From positions 1,612,001-1,676,000 of the forward strand of contig OZ244823.1 of assembly GCA_965220365.1 (NCBI GenBank): a stretch of 64,000 nt of DNA, written 5' to 3'. The position numbers were made by a program, and so were the translations under genes. This stretch comes from Bin80 sp965220365. Lineage in GTDB: Bacteria > Bacteroidota > Rhodothermia > Rhodothermales > Bin80. Shown piece after piece: positions 19,369 to 28,348 of the stretch. How positions within the stretch are numbered: position 1 is the first letter of the stretch; each line of letters opens with the position of its first letter. A model generated the notes under the pieces. The model worked only from the letters and a program-made list of their open reading frames with translations, did not search any database and was not told where the DNA came from.

Positions 19369-21996
19369 ATGAATCTAAATAATTACACGGTCAAAGCGCG
19401 TGAAACTGTTCAGAAGGCGCTGGAAATTGCCGCAGGCAATAACCATCAGGGGCTGGATTCAGCCCACCTGCTGAAAGCATTTTTGGCGGATCCCAACAGC
19501 ATTGGGTTCACCATCATGCAGCGACTAGGAGCAGATCTTCAAGGGCTGGAAAGTGAGGTGGATCAGTTGCTTGCAAACTTGCCGGTGGTCACAGGATCAT
19601 CGGTTGAAGGAGGTTACCTGACCAGTGGGACGAAGCAGACGTTTGATCAGGCCCTCAAAGAATCCAAAGCATTAAAGGATGATTTTGTAAGCAGTGAGCA
19701 TCTCCTGATCGCCTTAGCTGCAACCAGCGGGTCCGTAGGTCAGGCGATGGCCCGTCGGGGGATCACAAAAAAGTCAATCCTGGGAGTACTCAAGAGTGTT
19801 CGTGGGAATCGGCGCGTGACAGATCAGCATGCTGAAGATAGTTACCGGGCTCTCGAACGCTTTACAAGGAATCTCAATGAATTAGCAGAGGTTGGTAAAA
19901 TTGACCCCGTGATTGGGCGTGACGAAGAGATTCGGCGTGTACTGCAGATCTTGTCGCGGCGGACAAAAAACAATCCCATTCTGATTGGAGAAGCAGGGGT
20001 AGGGAAGACGGCAATTGCAGAGGGGATTGCGATCCGAATTGTGCAGGGAGACGTTCCCGAAGGATTAAAATCCAGGCGGTTGCATGCGCTGGATATGGGT
20101 GCGCTGATTGCAGGTGCCAAGTATCGTGGGGAGTTCGAAGATCGACTGAAAGCCGTGGTCAAGGAGGTCACGGATGCGAGTGGGGAGATCCTGCTCTTCA
20201 TTGATGAAATCCATACACTGGTAGGGGCCGGGGCAGCGGAAGGCGCGATGGATGCAGCAAATATCCTGAAGCCAGCTTTGGCACGGGGTGATTTACGTGC
20301 TATCGGTGCCACGACACTGGATGAGTATCGAAAATATTTCGAGAAAGACAAAGCACTGGAGCGCAGATTTCAGACAGTGATGGTGAGTGAGCCCCAACTG
20401 GATGATGCCATTTCAATCCTGCGCGGCATCCGCGAGCGCTATGAAGTGCACCATGGGGTGCGGATCAACGATGCAGCAATTATTTCTGCCGTTCAATTGA
20501 GTAACCGGTACATCGGAGATCGCCATCTACCGGACAAAGCGATCGATTTGGTTGACGAAGCGATGGCGCGTCTGCGAACGGAGATTGACTCCCTTCCCGA
20601 AGAGCTGGATACACTGGAGCGTCAAATCAGGCAACTGGAAATTGAACGTGAAGCGCTTAAGCGGGAGAAGGATAAGGAAAAACTTGCCGCACTTGAGGAG
20701 CAACTTGCGAATCTGATAGAAGAAAGGGGTAGTCTACGTGCACGGTGGGATGAAGAGAAGAAACTCATCTCGGACATCCGGGAAGCAAAAGAAAAGATCG
20801 AAGAGCTGCGCATTAAAGATGAAGCGCTCGTCCGTGCAGGTAAGTATGAAGAGGTGGCAAAAATTCGCCATGGTACGATCCCAGAACTGGAGAATCGGAT
20901 CCACGAGACCCAGTCCCGACTTCAGGAGGTGCAGGGAAATGGGGCACTCCTGAAGGAAGAGGTGGATGCGGAAGATATTGCTGAGATTGTTTCAAAGTGG
21001 ACAGGTATCCCGGTTTCCCGGATGATGGAAAGTGAGCGTGTCAAGCTGCTTCGGACCGAGGATGAGTTGAAGTGTCGTGTGGTAGGTCAGGACGAAGCAA
21101 TTCAGGCCATCGCTCATGCTGTACGGAGGGGACGGGCAGGACTTCAGGAGCAGGGGCGGCCCATAGGATCTTTCATCTTTCTTGGTTCCACCGGGATTGG
21201 TAAGACCGAGCTGGCCAAAGCTTTGGCGGAATTTCTCTTTGATAACGAGCAAGCACTGATACGTATTGACATGAGTGAGTATCAGGAACGCCATACCGTA
21301 AGCAGATTGATCGGCGCACCGCCAGGATATGTCGGGTACGAAGAAGGAGGTCAGTTGACCGAGAGGGTTCGGCGGCGTCCTTATGCGGTGGTGCTGTTGG
21401 ATGAGATCGAAAAGGCGCATCCCGAGGTATTTAATATCCTGTTGCAGGTCCTGGATGAAGGCTGTCTGACCGATAACAAGGGACGTACAACAGATTTCAA
21501 GAATACGATAGTCATCATGACCAGTAATTTGGGCAGTGACTTGATTCGTCAGCGAATTGAGGCCGGGACCTCGTTTAATGCTCAGGAAGTCCGGCGTGAG
21601 ATTGTGGATCTGTTGAAAGCGAGTGTGCGCCCGGAATTTCTGAATCGCATTGACGAAATCGTTCTGTTCAATCCACTTGACAAAGAGGCCATTCGCCAGA
21701 TTGTAATGATTCAGTTCGCCCGGATTCAGCAACTGGCATTGGAGAGTCATGGGGTATCGCTTCGGCTGACAGACGATGCCAGAGATTATTTGGCGGAGGC
21801 GGGGTTTGACCCGGCATTTGGAGCTCGCCCGGTAAAGCGTCTGCTCCAGCGTGAGGTCGTAAATAAACTGGCAGAAGAGATTCTGTCCGGCTGGGTTTCG
21901 GCAGGTCAAATCGTGATGTTAGATGTGGCGCCGGATGCCAGCGGGCTCGTGATGGAAACAGAGCCCTTGGCCGCGGAAGATGGAGTGGATGCATGA
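19369..21996 (+). CDS. clpB: ATP-dependent disaggregase ClpB
   Basis: 875 aa from ATG 19369 (MNLNNYTVKARETVQ); an upstream in-frame ATG at 19327 adds 14 residues not typical of the family. Domains in order: double Clp-N repeat (1-145), first AAA+ with GEAGVGKTAIAEG and ILLFIDEIHTL, a coiled-coil middle domain (about 400-525, with LDTLERQIRQLEIEREALK), second AAA+ with GSTGIGKTELAKAL and VVLLDEIEKAHPEV, and a C-terminal D2-small domain. The middle domain separates ClpB from ClpA/ClpC. It works with DnaK/DnaJ/GrpE to extract proteins from aggregates. The D2 Walker A has Ser and Ile where GPTGVGKTEL is more usual, a conservative change. Not seen in an operon: smc follows after 107 bp with its own promoter-like box. 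Confidence 0.97.
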   Translation: MNLNNYTVKARETVQKALEIAAGNNHQGLDSAHLLKAFLADPNSIGFTIMQRLGADLQGLESEVDQLLANLPVVTGSSVEGGYLTSGTKQTFDQALKESKALKDDFVSSEHLLIALAATSGSVGQAMARRGITKKSILGVLKSVRGNRRVTDQHAEDSYRALERFTRNLNELAEVGKIDPVIGRDEEIRRVLQILSRRTKNNPILIGEAGVGKTAIAEGIAIRIVQGDVPEGLKSRRLHALDMGALIAGAKYRGEFEDRLKAVVKEVTDASGEILLFIDEIHTLVGAGAAEGAMDAANILKPALARGDLRAIGATTLDEYRKYFEKDKALERRFQTVMVSEPQLDDAISILRGIRERYEVHHGVRINDAAIISAVQLSNRYIGDRHLPDKAIDLVDEAMARLRTEIDSLPEELDTLERQIRQLEIEREALKREKDKEKLAALEEQLANLIEERGSLRARWDEEKKLISDIREAKEKIEELRIKDEALVRAGKYEEVAKIRHGTIPELENRIHETQSRLQEVQGNGALLKEEVDAEDIAEIVSKWTGIPVSRMMESERVKLLRTEDELKCRVVGQDEAIQAIAHAVRRGRAGLQEQGRPIGSFIFLGSTGIGKTELAKALAEFLFDNEQALIRIDMSEYQERHTVSRLIGAPPGYVGYEEGGQLTERVRRRPYAVVLLDEIEKAHPEVFNILLQVLDEGCLTDNKGRTTDFKNTIVIMTSNLGSDLIRQRIEAGTSFNAQEVRREIVDLLKASVRPEFLNRIDEIVLFNPLDKEAIRQIVMIQFARIQQLALESHGVSLRLTDDARDYLAEAGFDPAFGARPVKRLLQREVVNKLAEEILSGWVSAGQIVMLDVAPDASGLVMETEPLAAEDGVDA

Positions 21997-22039
21997 TAAA
22001 AATTTTTCGCTGATCGTGGGATCATTGGGAATCTTGTCC

Positions 22040-22047
22040 TATATTTG
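22040..22047 (+). promoter_or_regulatory. TATATTTG -7-like box upstream of smc
   Basis: TATATTTG matches the Bacteroidota TAnnTTTG consensus and lies 57 nt before the chosen smc start. This leaves a leader of about 50 nt that contains a perfect hairpin (22059-22084). Confidence 0.42.
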
Positions 22048-22058
22048 AAGCCCGTGGG

Positions 22059-22084
22059 ATGGCCGGTATCGAAATACCGGCCAT
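22059..22084 (+). promoter_or_regulatory. Perfect 11-bp hairpin in the smc leader
   Basis: ATGGCCGGTAT, loop CGAA, ATACCGGCCAT: an 11-bp perfect stem with a 4-nt loop, ending 19 nt before the ATG at 22104. It is not followed by a T-run on the plus strand (an A-run follows), so it does not look like a clpB terminator. Its place between a promoter-like box and the start suggests a 5'-UTR element affecting mRNA stability or initiation, or an operator palindrome. Confidence 0.5.
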
Positions 22085-22103
22085 TCTCATTGAAAAAAAA
22101 AGC

Positions 22104-25100
22104 ATGTATCTGAAGAAGCTTTCCATTCAGGGTTTCAAGAGCTTTGTCTCTGTGACGGATTTACATTTTGATCCTGGAATCACCGCGATTGTCGGTCCAA
22201 ATGGTTGTGGAAAATCAAACATTGTGGATGCTCTGCGCTGGGTGATCGGAGAGCAGCGTGCCCGTGTACTACGATCGGGCAAAATGGACAGCGTTATTTT
22301 CAACGGTACGACCAGTCGCCGTGCAGTCGGGCTTGCGGAAGTACAGCTGACCATTGCAAATACTCGAGGAGTGCTACCTCTTGAGTATTCAGAGGTGATC
22401 TTGGGACGACGCCTGTACCGGTCTGGAGAAGCGGAGTATTTGCTCAACGGTGTAGAGTGCCGGCTCCGAGACATTACGGATCTCTTCACCGATACCGGAA
22501 TGGGGGCGGGAGCTTACTCAGTCATTGAGTTGAAGATGATTGATGAGATCTTATCCGAAAACACTCAGGATCGTCGTCGGCTGTTTGAGGAAGCTTCGGG
22601 CATCACGCGATACAAGAAGCGAAGAGGGGATGCACTTCGTAAACTTGATCAGATGCAGTCGGATCTTGCACGGGTCCGGGATCTGACAGATGAAATTTCC
22701 AAGCGAGTTCGGAGCCTGAAACGACAGGCTACAATCGCAGAGCGCTATCTGCGTTACAAAGCGGAATTGCGTACAGCTCAGATCAACTTGCTCAAGCTTG
22801 AGTATTCTCGCCTACTGACGGAGGAGAAAAATTTTGAAGACGAGATCATCACGATTTCAGATACCTGTGCTGGCCTGACTGCGCAGGTACGTGCCAGTGA
22901 GGCGCAGCTTGAAGCGTTGCGCACTAGGTTTGTCGCCGAAGAAAAGAGGGCGCAAAGAAATCGACAGGCGTTTGTTGAGCATGAACAACGGATCATTAAA
23001 CTTGAAGGAGATCTGCGATTGGAGGAGGCGAACCAGCAAACGATTGTACAGAACCTTGATAGATTAAGGGTGGAGCGGGAAGCAGCAGTCGTCGAACGGG
23101 AGGCGTTGGCAAGACAGCGGGAATCAACAGAAAGAGAACTCTCGGATGCACTCTCGGAAGCGGACAAAACGGCCCAGCTCTTGGATCAGGCTTCGACCGA
23201 AAGAGATATCGTACGTGAACAACTAAAGGCATTTGAACTCCAGAGGGGGGCTCTTGAAGTGACGGTAAAGAATCTTGATCAGCAAAAGCTCAACCACCAG
23301 CGTCACTCTGATCGTCTACAGGGGCAGATCACCCATTTAAAAGAAGAGCAGAACAGGCTTGAAGATACATGGAAGTCCGAAGAGAAAGCGAACAGAAATG
23401 CTTCTAGGGCGGCTGAAGATGCTATAAAGGTACTCGAAGAAGCACAGGGGAAACTTGATCGCGCACGGGTTGCACGCCAGGAAGCTGAAGTTGCACACGC
23501 AGCGCTGGAGAAAGAAATTTCCCACGCAGAAGACAAAGTGGGGCAAGCGGAGAGGCAACTTGCTGCCAAGCGTGCAGAGGTTAAGATCCTGGAAGACCTG
23601 GTAAACACCTATGATTTTTTCCCCGATGCCGTCCGTCATCTACTGACAGAGGCAAAGGATATCCAAGTTACTACGCTCAGCGATCTGATTACCTGTGCTT
23701 CTGAATACACGGCAGCTCTGGCAGCTGCCCTTGAGCCGTACGGGGGCTGTATCGTCGTAGAGACGGAACGTGTCGCCAAGATGGCCGCTGAGCAGCTACG
23801 CTCAAAAGATATGGGGCGAGCCTATTTTATCATCTTGGAGAATATTCCACTTCTATCACGTTCCCGTGAACACCCGTCGGATGCCCTGTTGACGTTTGTT
23901 ACGCTAAGTGATGAGGTCTACAGACCGGTTGCTGAGCTTCTGCTTCAGGATGTGTTACTCGTTGAATCTCTTGACAGAGCCCGGCATTTGCTCAATGAAG
24001 AAGGGGGGAGAGCATATCGGTATATCACTTCACAGGGAGAATGGATAGATGGACGCGGCGTTCTTTACGCCGGTGGAAGCGAGGAGGGAGGAACCTATTC
24101 ACATCTATCCCGGCGTGATAGTCTGCGGGCAGCGAAAGATGCCTGCTCAGAGCTTCAGGTACAGGTTGATCATGCAAAATCTACTCTCGAAGAACTACAC
24201 GAAGAACAGCGTCAAATCGGTTTAGCTGAAGTGATTGATCAGGCCCGTGAAGCGGAGCGGCTGTATTCAGAGGCCGACCGTGCCGCTCAGAAGTACACTC
24301 AGATTCGCGAACTGGGATCAGGCCAACTTGTAGCACTCAAACGCAGGCAGGATCAGATTGCACAGGAGATCGCTAACTTGGAAGAGGAGGCGCAGCCGGG
24401 TGGCGGTCAGCTCATCCATATTGATAAAAAGCTCTCTGAAGCAGAGGAGAGCGTCAAATCTATAGATGAAAAAATTCAATCGTGCAGGGGGCAGTTGGAA
24501 GAAATGCAGAACACGTACCTGAATGCCCACACTGCTGCAGTGCAGGCCGTAGCTAAGCGTGAGCGCCTTGAAGGGGATTTGCAGCGCATGGAGCAGGAGC
24601 AGTTGCGTCTAGATAATCAGGCAGAAGTACATGACGAAGAACATGCTGCATTGATACAGATGCAGCAGGATGCATCTGTTCAGGTCAGCGAGTTGGCGGA
24701 GCAGCTTAAAATAGAACGTACCTGTCGTAAAGATTTGAATGAGATCAATACGCAGGATAGCTCCAGGGAGCGCGAATTACGACTTGAACTGGAGCGGACG
24801 AATGAACGTGTACGTAAAGCACAGAGGTCGTTTCAGGAAGGAAAAGAAGAAGAGACGAATATTCAGATAAAATACAGTGCCGTAAAAGCACGCAGGGAAG
24901 ATCTACAGGTTCGTGCGAGAGAGGAATATCAGTTTGAGCTTTCTGGAATGCCAGAGTTTGAGGAGGTTGACGATGTGGTCCTCAGAGAGGAGATTCAGGA
25001 GACCGAGCGTAAGCTGCAGTCAATGGGGAATGTTAACGCATTAGCGCTTGAAGAATATAACAAGCAGAATGAGCGACTGGAATTCATGATGGAACAACGC

Positions 25101-25640
25101 TCAGACCTGGAGGAGGCGGAAAAGATACTTGTACAGACCATCAAAGAAATCAATCGCACAGCATCCAAGCAGTTTCTTGACACCTATGTTTTAATTCGGG
25201 AAAATTTCCAGAAACTCTTCTGTGAGCTTTTTGGCGAGAAAGCGAAGTGCGAACTTGACCTGACGGAGCCGGATGATGTACTGGAATCCCCAATTGCAGT
25301 CATAGCAAGGCCAAGTGGGAAGCGCCCCGTCAGTATTGCGCAGCTATCCAGCGGAGAAAAAACACTCACCGCGATTGCTCTTCTGTTTGCAATTTATTTG
25401 ATTAAACCGAGTCCATTCTGTTTCCTGGATGAAGTAGATGCACCCTTGGACGATGCCAATGTAGATCATTTTATGCGGATGATTCACCGTTTCTCTTCGG
25501 AGACGCAGTTTATTCTGGTCACCCACAACAAGCGAACCATGGAGATGGCGAATCGTCTCTACGGGGTCACGATGCAGGAGGAAGGAGTTTCCAGTCTGGT
25601 CAGTGTGCGTTTTGAGGAAGCTGTGGCTCTGGGAGAGTAG
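22104..25640 (+). CDS. smc: Chromosome partition protein SMC
   Basis: 1178 aa from ATG 22104 (MYLKKLSIQGFKSF, the classic SMC start); an upstream in-frame ATG at 22059 lies inside a hairpin and is unlikely. N-terminal ATPase half with Walker A GPNGCGKSN and VIGEQ; long coiled coils at about 170-500 and 665-1010; hinge at about 515-665 (FFPDAVRHLLTEAKDIQVTT, YGGCIVVETERVA); C-terminal half with signature LSSGEKTLTAIALLF and Walker B FCFLDEVDAPLDDANV. Forms a homodimer that with ScpA and ScpB extrudes DNA loops for chromosome compaction and segregation. scpA and scpB are not in the window. Its last 41 nt overlap the convergent RidA gene. Confidence 0.97.
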   Translation: MYLKKLSIQGFKSFVSVTDLHFDPGITAIVGPNGCGKSNIVDALRWVIGEQRARVLRSGKMDSVIFNGTTSRRAVGLAEVQLTIANTRGVLPLEYSEVILGRRLYRSGEAEYLLNGVECRLRDITDLFTDTGMGAGAYSVIELKMIDEILSENTQDRRRLFEEASGITRYKKRRGDALRKLDQMQSDLARVRDLTDEISKRVRSLKRQATIAERYLRYKAELRTAQINLLKLEYSRLLTEEKNFEDEIITISDTCAGLTAQVRASEAQLEALRTRFVAEEKRAQRNRQAFVEHEQRIIKLEGDLRLEEANQQTIVQNLDRLRVEREAAVVEREALARQRESTERELSDALSEADKTAQLLDQASTERDIVREQLKAFELQRGALEVTVKNLDQQKLNHQRHSDRLQGQITHLKEEQNRLEDTWKSEEKANRNASRAAEDAIKVLEEAQGKLDRARVARQEAEVAHAALEKEISHAEDKVGQAERQLAAKRAEVKILEDLVNTYDFFPDAVRHLLTEAKDIQVTTLSDLITCASEYTAALAAALEPYGGCIVVETERVAKMAAEQLRSKDMGRAYFIILENIPLLSRSREHPSDALLTFVTLSDEVYRPVAELLLQDVLLVESLDRARHLLNEEGGRAYRYITSQGEWIDGRGVLYAGGSEEGGTYSHLSRRDSLRAAKDACSELQVQVDHAKSTLEELHEEQRQIGLAEVIDQAREAERLYSEADRAAQKYTQIRELGSGQLVALKRRQDQIAQEIANLEEEAQPGGGQLIHIDKKLSEAEESVKSIDEKIQSCRGQLEEMQNTYLNAHTAAVQAVAKRERLEGDLQRMEQEQLRLDNQAEVHDEEHAALIQMQQDASVQVSELAEQLKIERTCRKDLNEINTQDSSRERELRLELERTNERVRKAQRSFQEGKEEETNIQIKYSAVKARREDLQVRAREEYQFELSGMPEFEEVDDVVLREEIQETERKLQSMGNVNALALEEYNKQNERLEFMMEQRSDLEEAEKILVQTIKEINRTASKQFLDTYVLIRENFQKLFCELFGEKAKCELDLTEPDDVLESPIAVIARPSGKRPVSIAQLSSGEKTLTAIALLFAIYLIKPSPFCFLDEVDAPLDDANVDHFMRMIHRFSSETQFILVTHNKRTMEMANRLYGVTMQEEGVSSLVSVRFEEAVALGE

Positions 25641-26052
25641 ACAAGACGGCATCCACCTCAATTTCAACCAGCAATTCAGGGGCGATCAGCCCAGCAACGC
25701 CCACCATCGTTGCGGCCGGCCGGATTGACTTGAAGACTTCACCGTGCGCTTTGCCGACAGCATCCGCATGCGAATCAATATCCACAACATACATCCGCGT
25801 ACGAACTACATCTGTTAGGGATGCCTCTAGTTCGTGAAGGGCTTCCGCAATAATGGAGAGGATATGGTGGGTCTGCGCGTAAGCATCACCCTTGCCAACC
25901 ACATTGCCTTCAGGGGTAATTGCCGTCGTGCCGGAAACAAAAATATGTTGCAAATTTCTTACCGCCCGCGCGTACCCATATTTTAATTCCCACGGAGAAT
26001 CGCTGGTTGCCCAATGCCGAAAGGGCACAAGCGACGGGTTTTGAACCTTCAT
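25600..26052 (-). CDS. RidA (YjgF/YER057c) family protein
   Basis: 150 aa. It shows the RidA pattern: NLQHIFVSGTTAITPEGNVVG, the helix HHILSIIAEALHELEASLTD, the conserved Arg in VVRTRMYVVDI, and VEIEVDAVL near the end. RidA enzymes deaminate reactive enamine/imine intermediates formed by PLP enzymes; other branches have unrelated roles, and the N-terminal extension (LVPFRHWATSDSPWE) suggests a RidA subfamily rather than canonical RidA. Cytoplasmic. The 3' end overlaps the end of smc by 41 nt in opposite orientation. Confidence 0.87.
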   Translation of the reverse strand: MKVQNPSLVPFRHWATSDSPWELKYGYARAVRNLQHIFVSGTTAITPEGNVVGKGDAYAQTHHILSIIAEALHELEASLTDVVRTRMYVVDIDSHADAVGKAHGEVFKSIRPAATMVGVAGLIAPELLVEIEVDAVLSTLPEPQLPQNAH

Positions 26053-26258
26053 AGATGCATGCCCAGGGCGTTATGAATGACGCGGAGCATTTGCAACGTC
26101 AACCGGTCATCCACACGATCACGACCTAAGATTAATCACGGTGCACCAGCTTACGCCCAGAACGGGCCAAGCAACACACCGTGCGCACTTTCAGACGTCA
26201 GTTCAGTGCACCAACTGTGTGGGGCAGGAGCGATCCGTATCTGAAACGATACGGATTA

Positions 26259-26528
26259 CTACTCTTCAGCTTCTTCACTCTCCTCTTCTGCTGCTCCCTC
26301 TTCCGCTGCTTCCTCCATCATGTCGGTCGTATCAGCCTCCATCTCCATGGCATCAGCAGAGTCAGCCTCCATTTCCATGGCATCGCCGTCCATCATGGCA
26401 TCATCGTCCATCATGGCACCATCTTCGTGCATTTCTGCGTCACTGTCCATATCCGTGGAAGAATCAGAACCACCACAAGCGGTGATCAGCAGAGCGAGTG
26501 TGAGAAAAAGAACGTAGGTAAATTTCAT
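26259..26528 (-). CDS. Small acidic Met/Asp/Glu-rich lipoprotein
   Basis: 89 aa from ATG 26528; an in-frame TTG three codons upstream is less likely. The signal peptide ends in lipobox LLITAC, followed by GGSDSSTDMDSDAEMHEDG. The mature part consists almost only of Asp, Glu, Met and Ala with internal repeats (DAMEMEAD twice; DDAMM/DGDAM units) and a poly-acidic tail ending SEEAEE. The net charge is extremely negative. Such a chain is probably disordered and could bind divalent metals (Cu through Met, Ca/Mn through acids) or act as a surface spacer; both ideas are inference. The DNA repeat is listed separately. A TATATTCG box lies at 26571-26578. Confidence 0.72.
   Translation of the reverse strand: MKFTYVLFLTLALLITACGGSDSSTDMDSDAEMHEDGAMMDDDAMMDGDAMEMEADSADAMEMEADTTDMMEEAAEEGAAEEESEEAEE
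26329..26418. repeat. Short tandem repeats inside the acidic lipoprotein gene
   Basis: Two near-identical 30-nt units (TCAGCCTCCATCTCCATGGC... and TCAGCCTCCATTTCCATGGC...) are followed by two 18-nt units beginning TCCATCATGGCA. They encode the DAMEMEAD and DDAMM repeats. Unit length is a multiple of three, so copy-number changes would keep the frame. Confidence 0.75.
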
Positions 26529-26780
26529 TGTAACCAAGTTGTTGGAATGTGTTTACGTGCCAGTAGTTTACGAATATACGGTTTTGAGCCAAACATTTGG
26601 CAGATCGCTACTACCGATAGGGTCTAATATAGCAAATAGATTGGAAACGTGGAGATATTCTCCCGAATGCATCGCGGCGAATTCCCAAAGCAAATTGTAT
26701 TTGGAGAATCAGAGTCTCAAAAATGGCATGGGAGCCAGCATAGTTACCATGTATGGCAGGGATCGCAGTGTCGAGACACC

Positions 26781-28214
26781 TCAGGAGAAGATAACCTGAA
26801 TATCCGTATACTCCTTCAGGCCTTCCTCTGCGAATTCGACCCCGAAACCAGAGCGTTTTACCCCGCCGAAAGGAGCGTTGGGCTGGATCATTCCGTGCTT
26901 GTTTATCCAAACCGAGCCGCATTCCATTTGGTTTGCTATTCTTTTTGCATTTTCTATGTCCCCGCTCCAGACCGAACCTCCGAGGCCATTTGGATTGTCG
27001 TTTGCCTTCTCAATTGCCTCTTTGGTTTGATGATAGCGGATAATCGGCAGAACGGGTCCGAACTGTTCCTCGTCAACTAGAGGGTCTCCATTTTCCAAGT
27101 CAGCTATGATCGTGAGCGGATAAAAATATCCTCTTCCACCCATTTCTTTCCGTATTTCTCCAGGGTCTCCCCCTAAGAGCACACGTCCCTTGGACTTCGC
27201 GTCTTGCACCAAGTTGGACACAATGTCATACTGCTTATGGTTCTGAATCGGTCCCAAGACAACATCCTCGTTCGTCCCCTCGCCAACCTTCATCTTTCGG
27301 GCGAGATCAACCAATTCGCCGCAGACCCCGTCGTACACGTCATCATGAACGTAGAGACGTTTCAACGCCGCACAGGTCTGGCCGCTATTGATGAATGCGC
27401 CCCAGAAAAGCCCTTCGGCAACCTGCTTTGGGTCGACGTCTGGAAGAATGATTCCGGCGTCGTTTCCGCCGAGTTCAAGAGTCAGTCGCTTCATGGTTTC
27501 CGCTGAGTTCGCCATGATCTTCTGGCCAGTTGCACAGGAACCGGTGAAAACAATTTTGCCGATCCCTTCATGCACTGTCATTGCGGCCCCCAGTCTGTCC
27601 TTGCCTGCGATGCAGTTGACCACGCCCTCTGGCAGTACCTCATTCATGAGTTCAACCAAGCGCAGCGTTGATAGGGGTGTAAAGGGAGAAGGCTTGCTCA
27701 CCACCGTGTTGCCCGAGAGAACAGCAGGAACGATATGCCAGATCGCGATCATGACCGGAAAGTTCCAGGGAGTAATTGAGCCTACGACACCGATTGGCTT
27801 GCGGTGAAGCTCAACCCTACCTTCATCGTTATCCTGGAGAATTTTCACCGGAAGGGAAAGGCTGGCCGTATAGCGGGTCCAGGCTACCGCGCCGCCGACT
27901 TCCCAGCGTGAGCCGAGACCATTTAGGGGCTTGCCCTGCTCAGCGGTCAGGATATGGGCAAGTTCTTCGGCATTTGCCTCAATTTTCGATGCAATTTCCA
28001 GACATGCTGTCTGTCTTTGGGATTCGGGTACTTCGCGCCATTTTTCGAATGCCATCTGGGCGGCCCGCACGGCATCATCCAGATCTTTCTTTCTTGCCAG
28101 TGATGCAAGTCCGGCTACTTCTTCGTTGGCGGGATTCAACACTTCAAAGCATCGTCCGGTAGGGACCTTCTTGCCGTTGATGACGAGGTGGAATGGTTTC
28201 ATCATTGAGCTCAT
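26781..28214 (-). CDS. Aldehyde dehydrogenase family protein
   Basis: 477 aa. NAD(P)+-dependent aldehyde dehydrogenase: SITPWNFPVMIAIWHI, SKPSPFTPLSTL, glycine motif FTGSCATGQKIM, general-base Glu in LELGGNDAGI, and catalytic Cys in SGQTCAALKRLYV. C-terminal block PFGGVKRSGFGVEFAEEGL matches the family end. Length is normal. It oxidises an aldehyde to an acid; the preferred aldehyde cannot be told from motifs (succinate-semialdehyde and aromatic aldehyde enzymes look alike here). It is divergent from a PLP-dependent amino-acid decarboxylase, which would fit an amine-degradation route, but no amine oxidase is present. A TATATTTA box is 38 nt upstream. Confidence 0.92.
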   Translation of the reverse strand: MSSMMKPFHLVINGKKVPTGRCFEVLNPANEEVAGLASLARKKDLDDAVRAAQMAFEKWREVPESQRQTACLEIASKIEANAEELAHILTAEQGKPLNGLGSRWEVGGAVAWTRYTASLSLPVKILQDNDEGRVELHRKPIGVVGSITPWNFPVMIAIWHIVPAVLSGNTVVSKPSPFTPLSTLRLVELMNEVLPEGVVNCIAGKDRLGAAMTVHEGIGKIVFTGSCATGQKIMANSAETMKRLTLELGGNDAGIILPDVDPKQVAEGLFWGAFINSGQTCAALKRLYVHDDVYDGVCGELVDLARKMKVGEGTNEDVVLGPIQNHKQYDIVSNLVQDAKSKGRVLLGGDPGEIRKEMGGRGYFYPLTIIADLENGDPLVDEEQFGPVLPIIRYHQTKEAIEKANDNPNGLGGSVWSGDIENAKRIANQMECGSVWINKHGMIQPNAPFGGVKRSGFGVEFAEEGLKEYTDIQVIFS

Positions 28215-28251
28215 TCAGGGTTTCCTGTATTGATATACTGTGCAGAGGCTA

Positions 28252-28259
28252 TAAATATA
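28252..28259 (-). promoter_or_regulatory. TATATTTA -7-like box upstream of the aldehyde dehydrogenase gene
   Basis: Minus-strand TATATTTA, 38 nt before the ATG at 28214, in the divergent space shared with the decarboxylase gene. Same form as the box at 9866-9873. Confidence 0.38.
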
Positions 28260-28348
28260 GTGTTGGATCAGTTGTTTATTATTATGTTTATACCCGCGTT
28301 GCTTTCTTAATCCAGCACACTTGATTTCTGCACCTACGAGGACATTTG

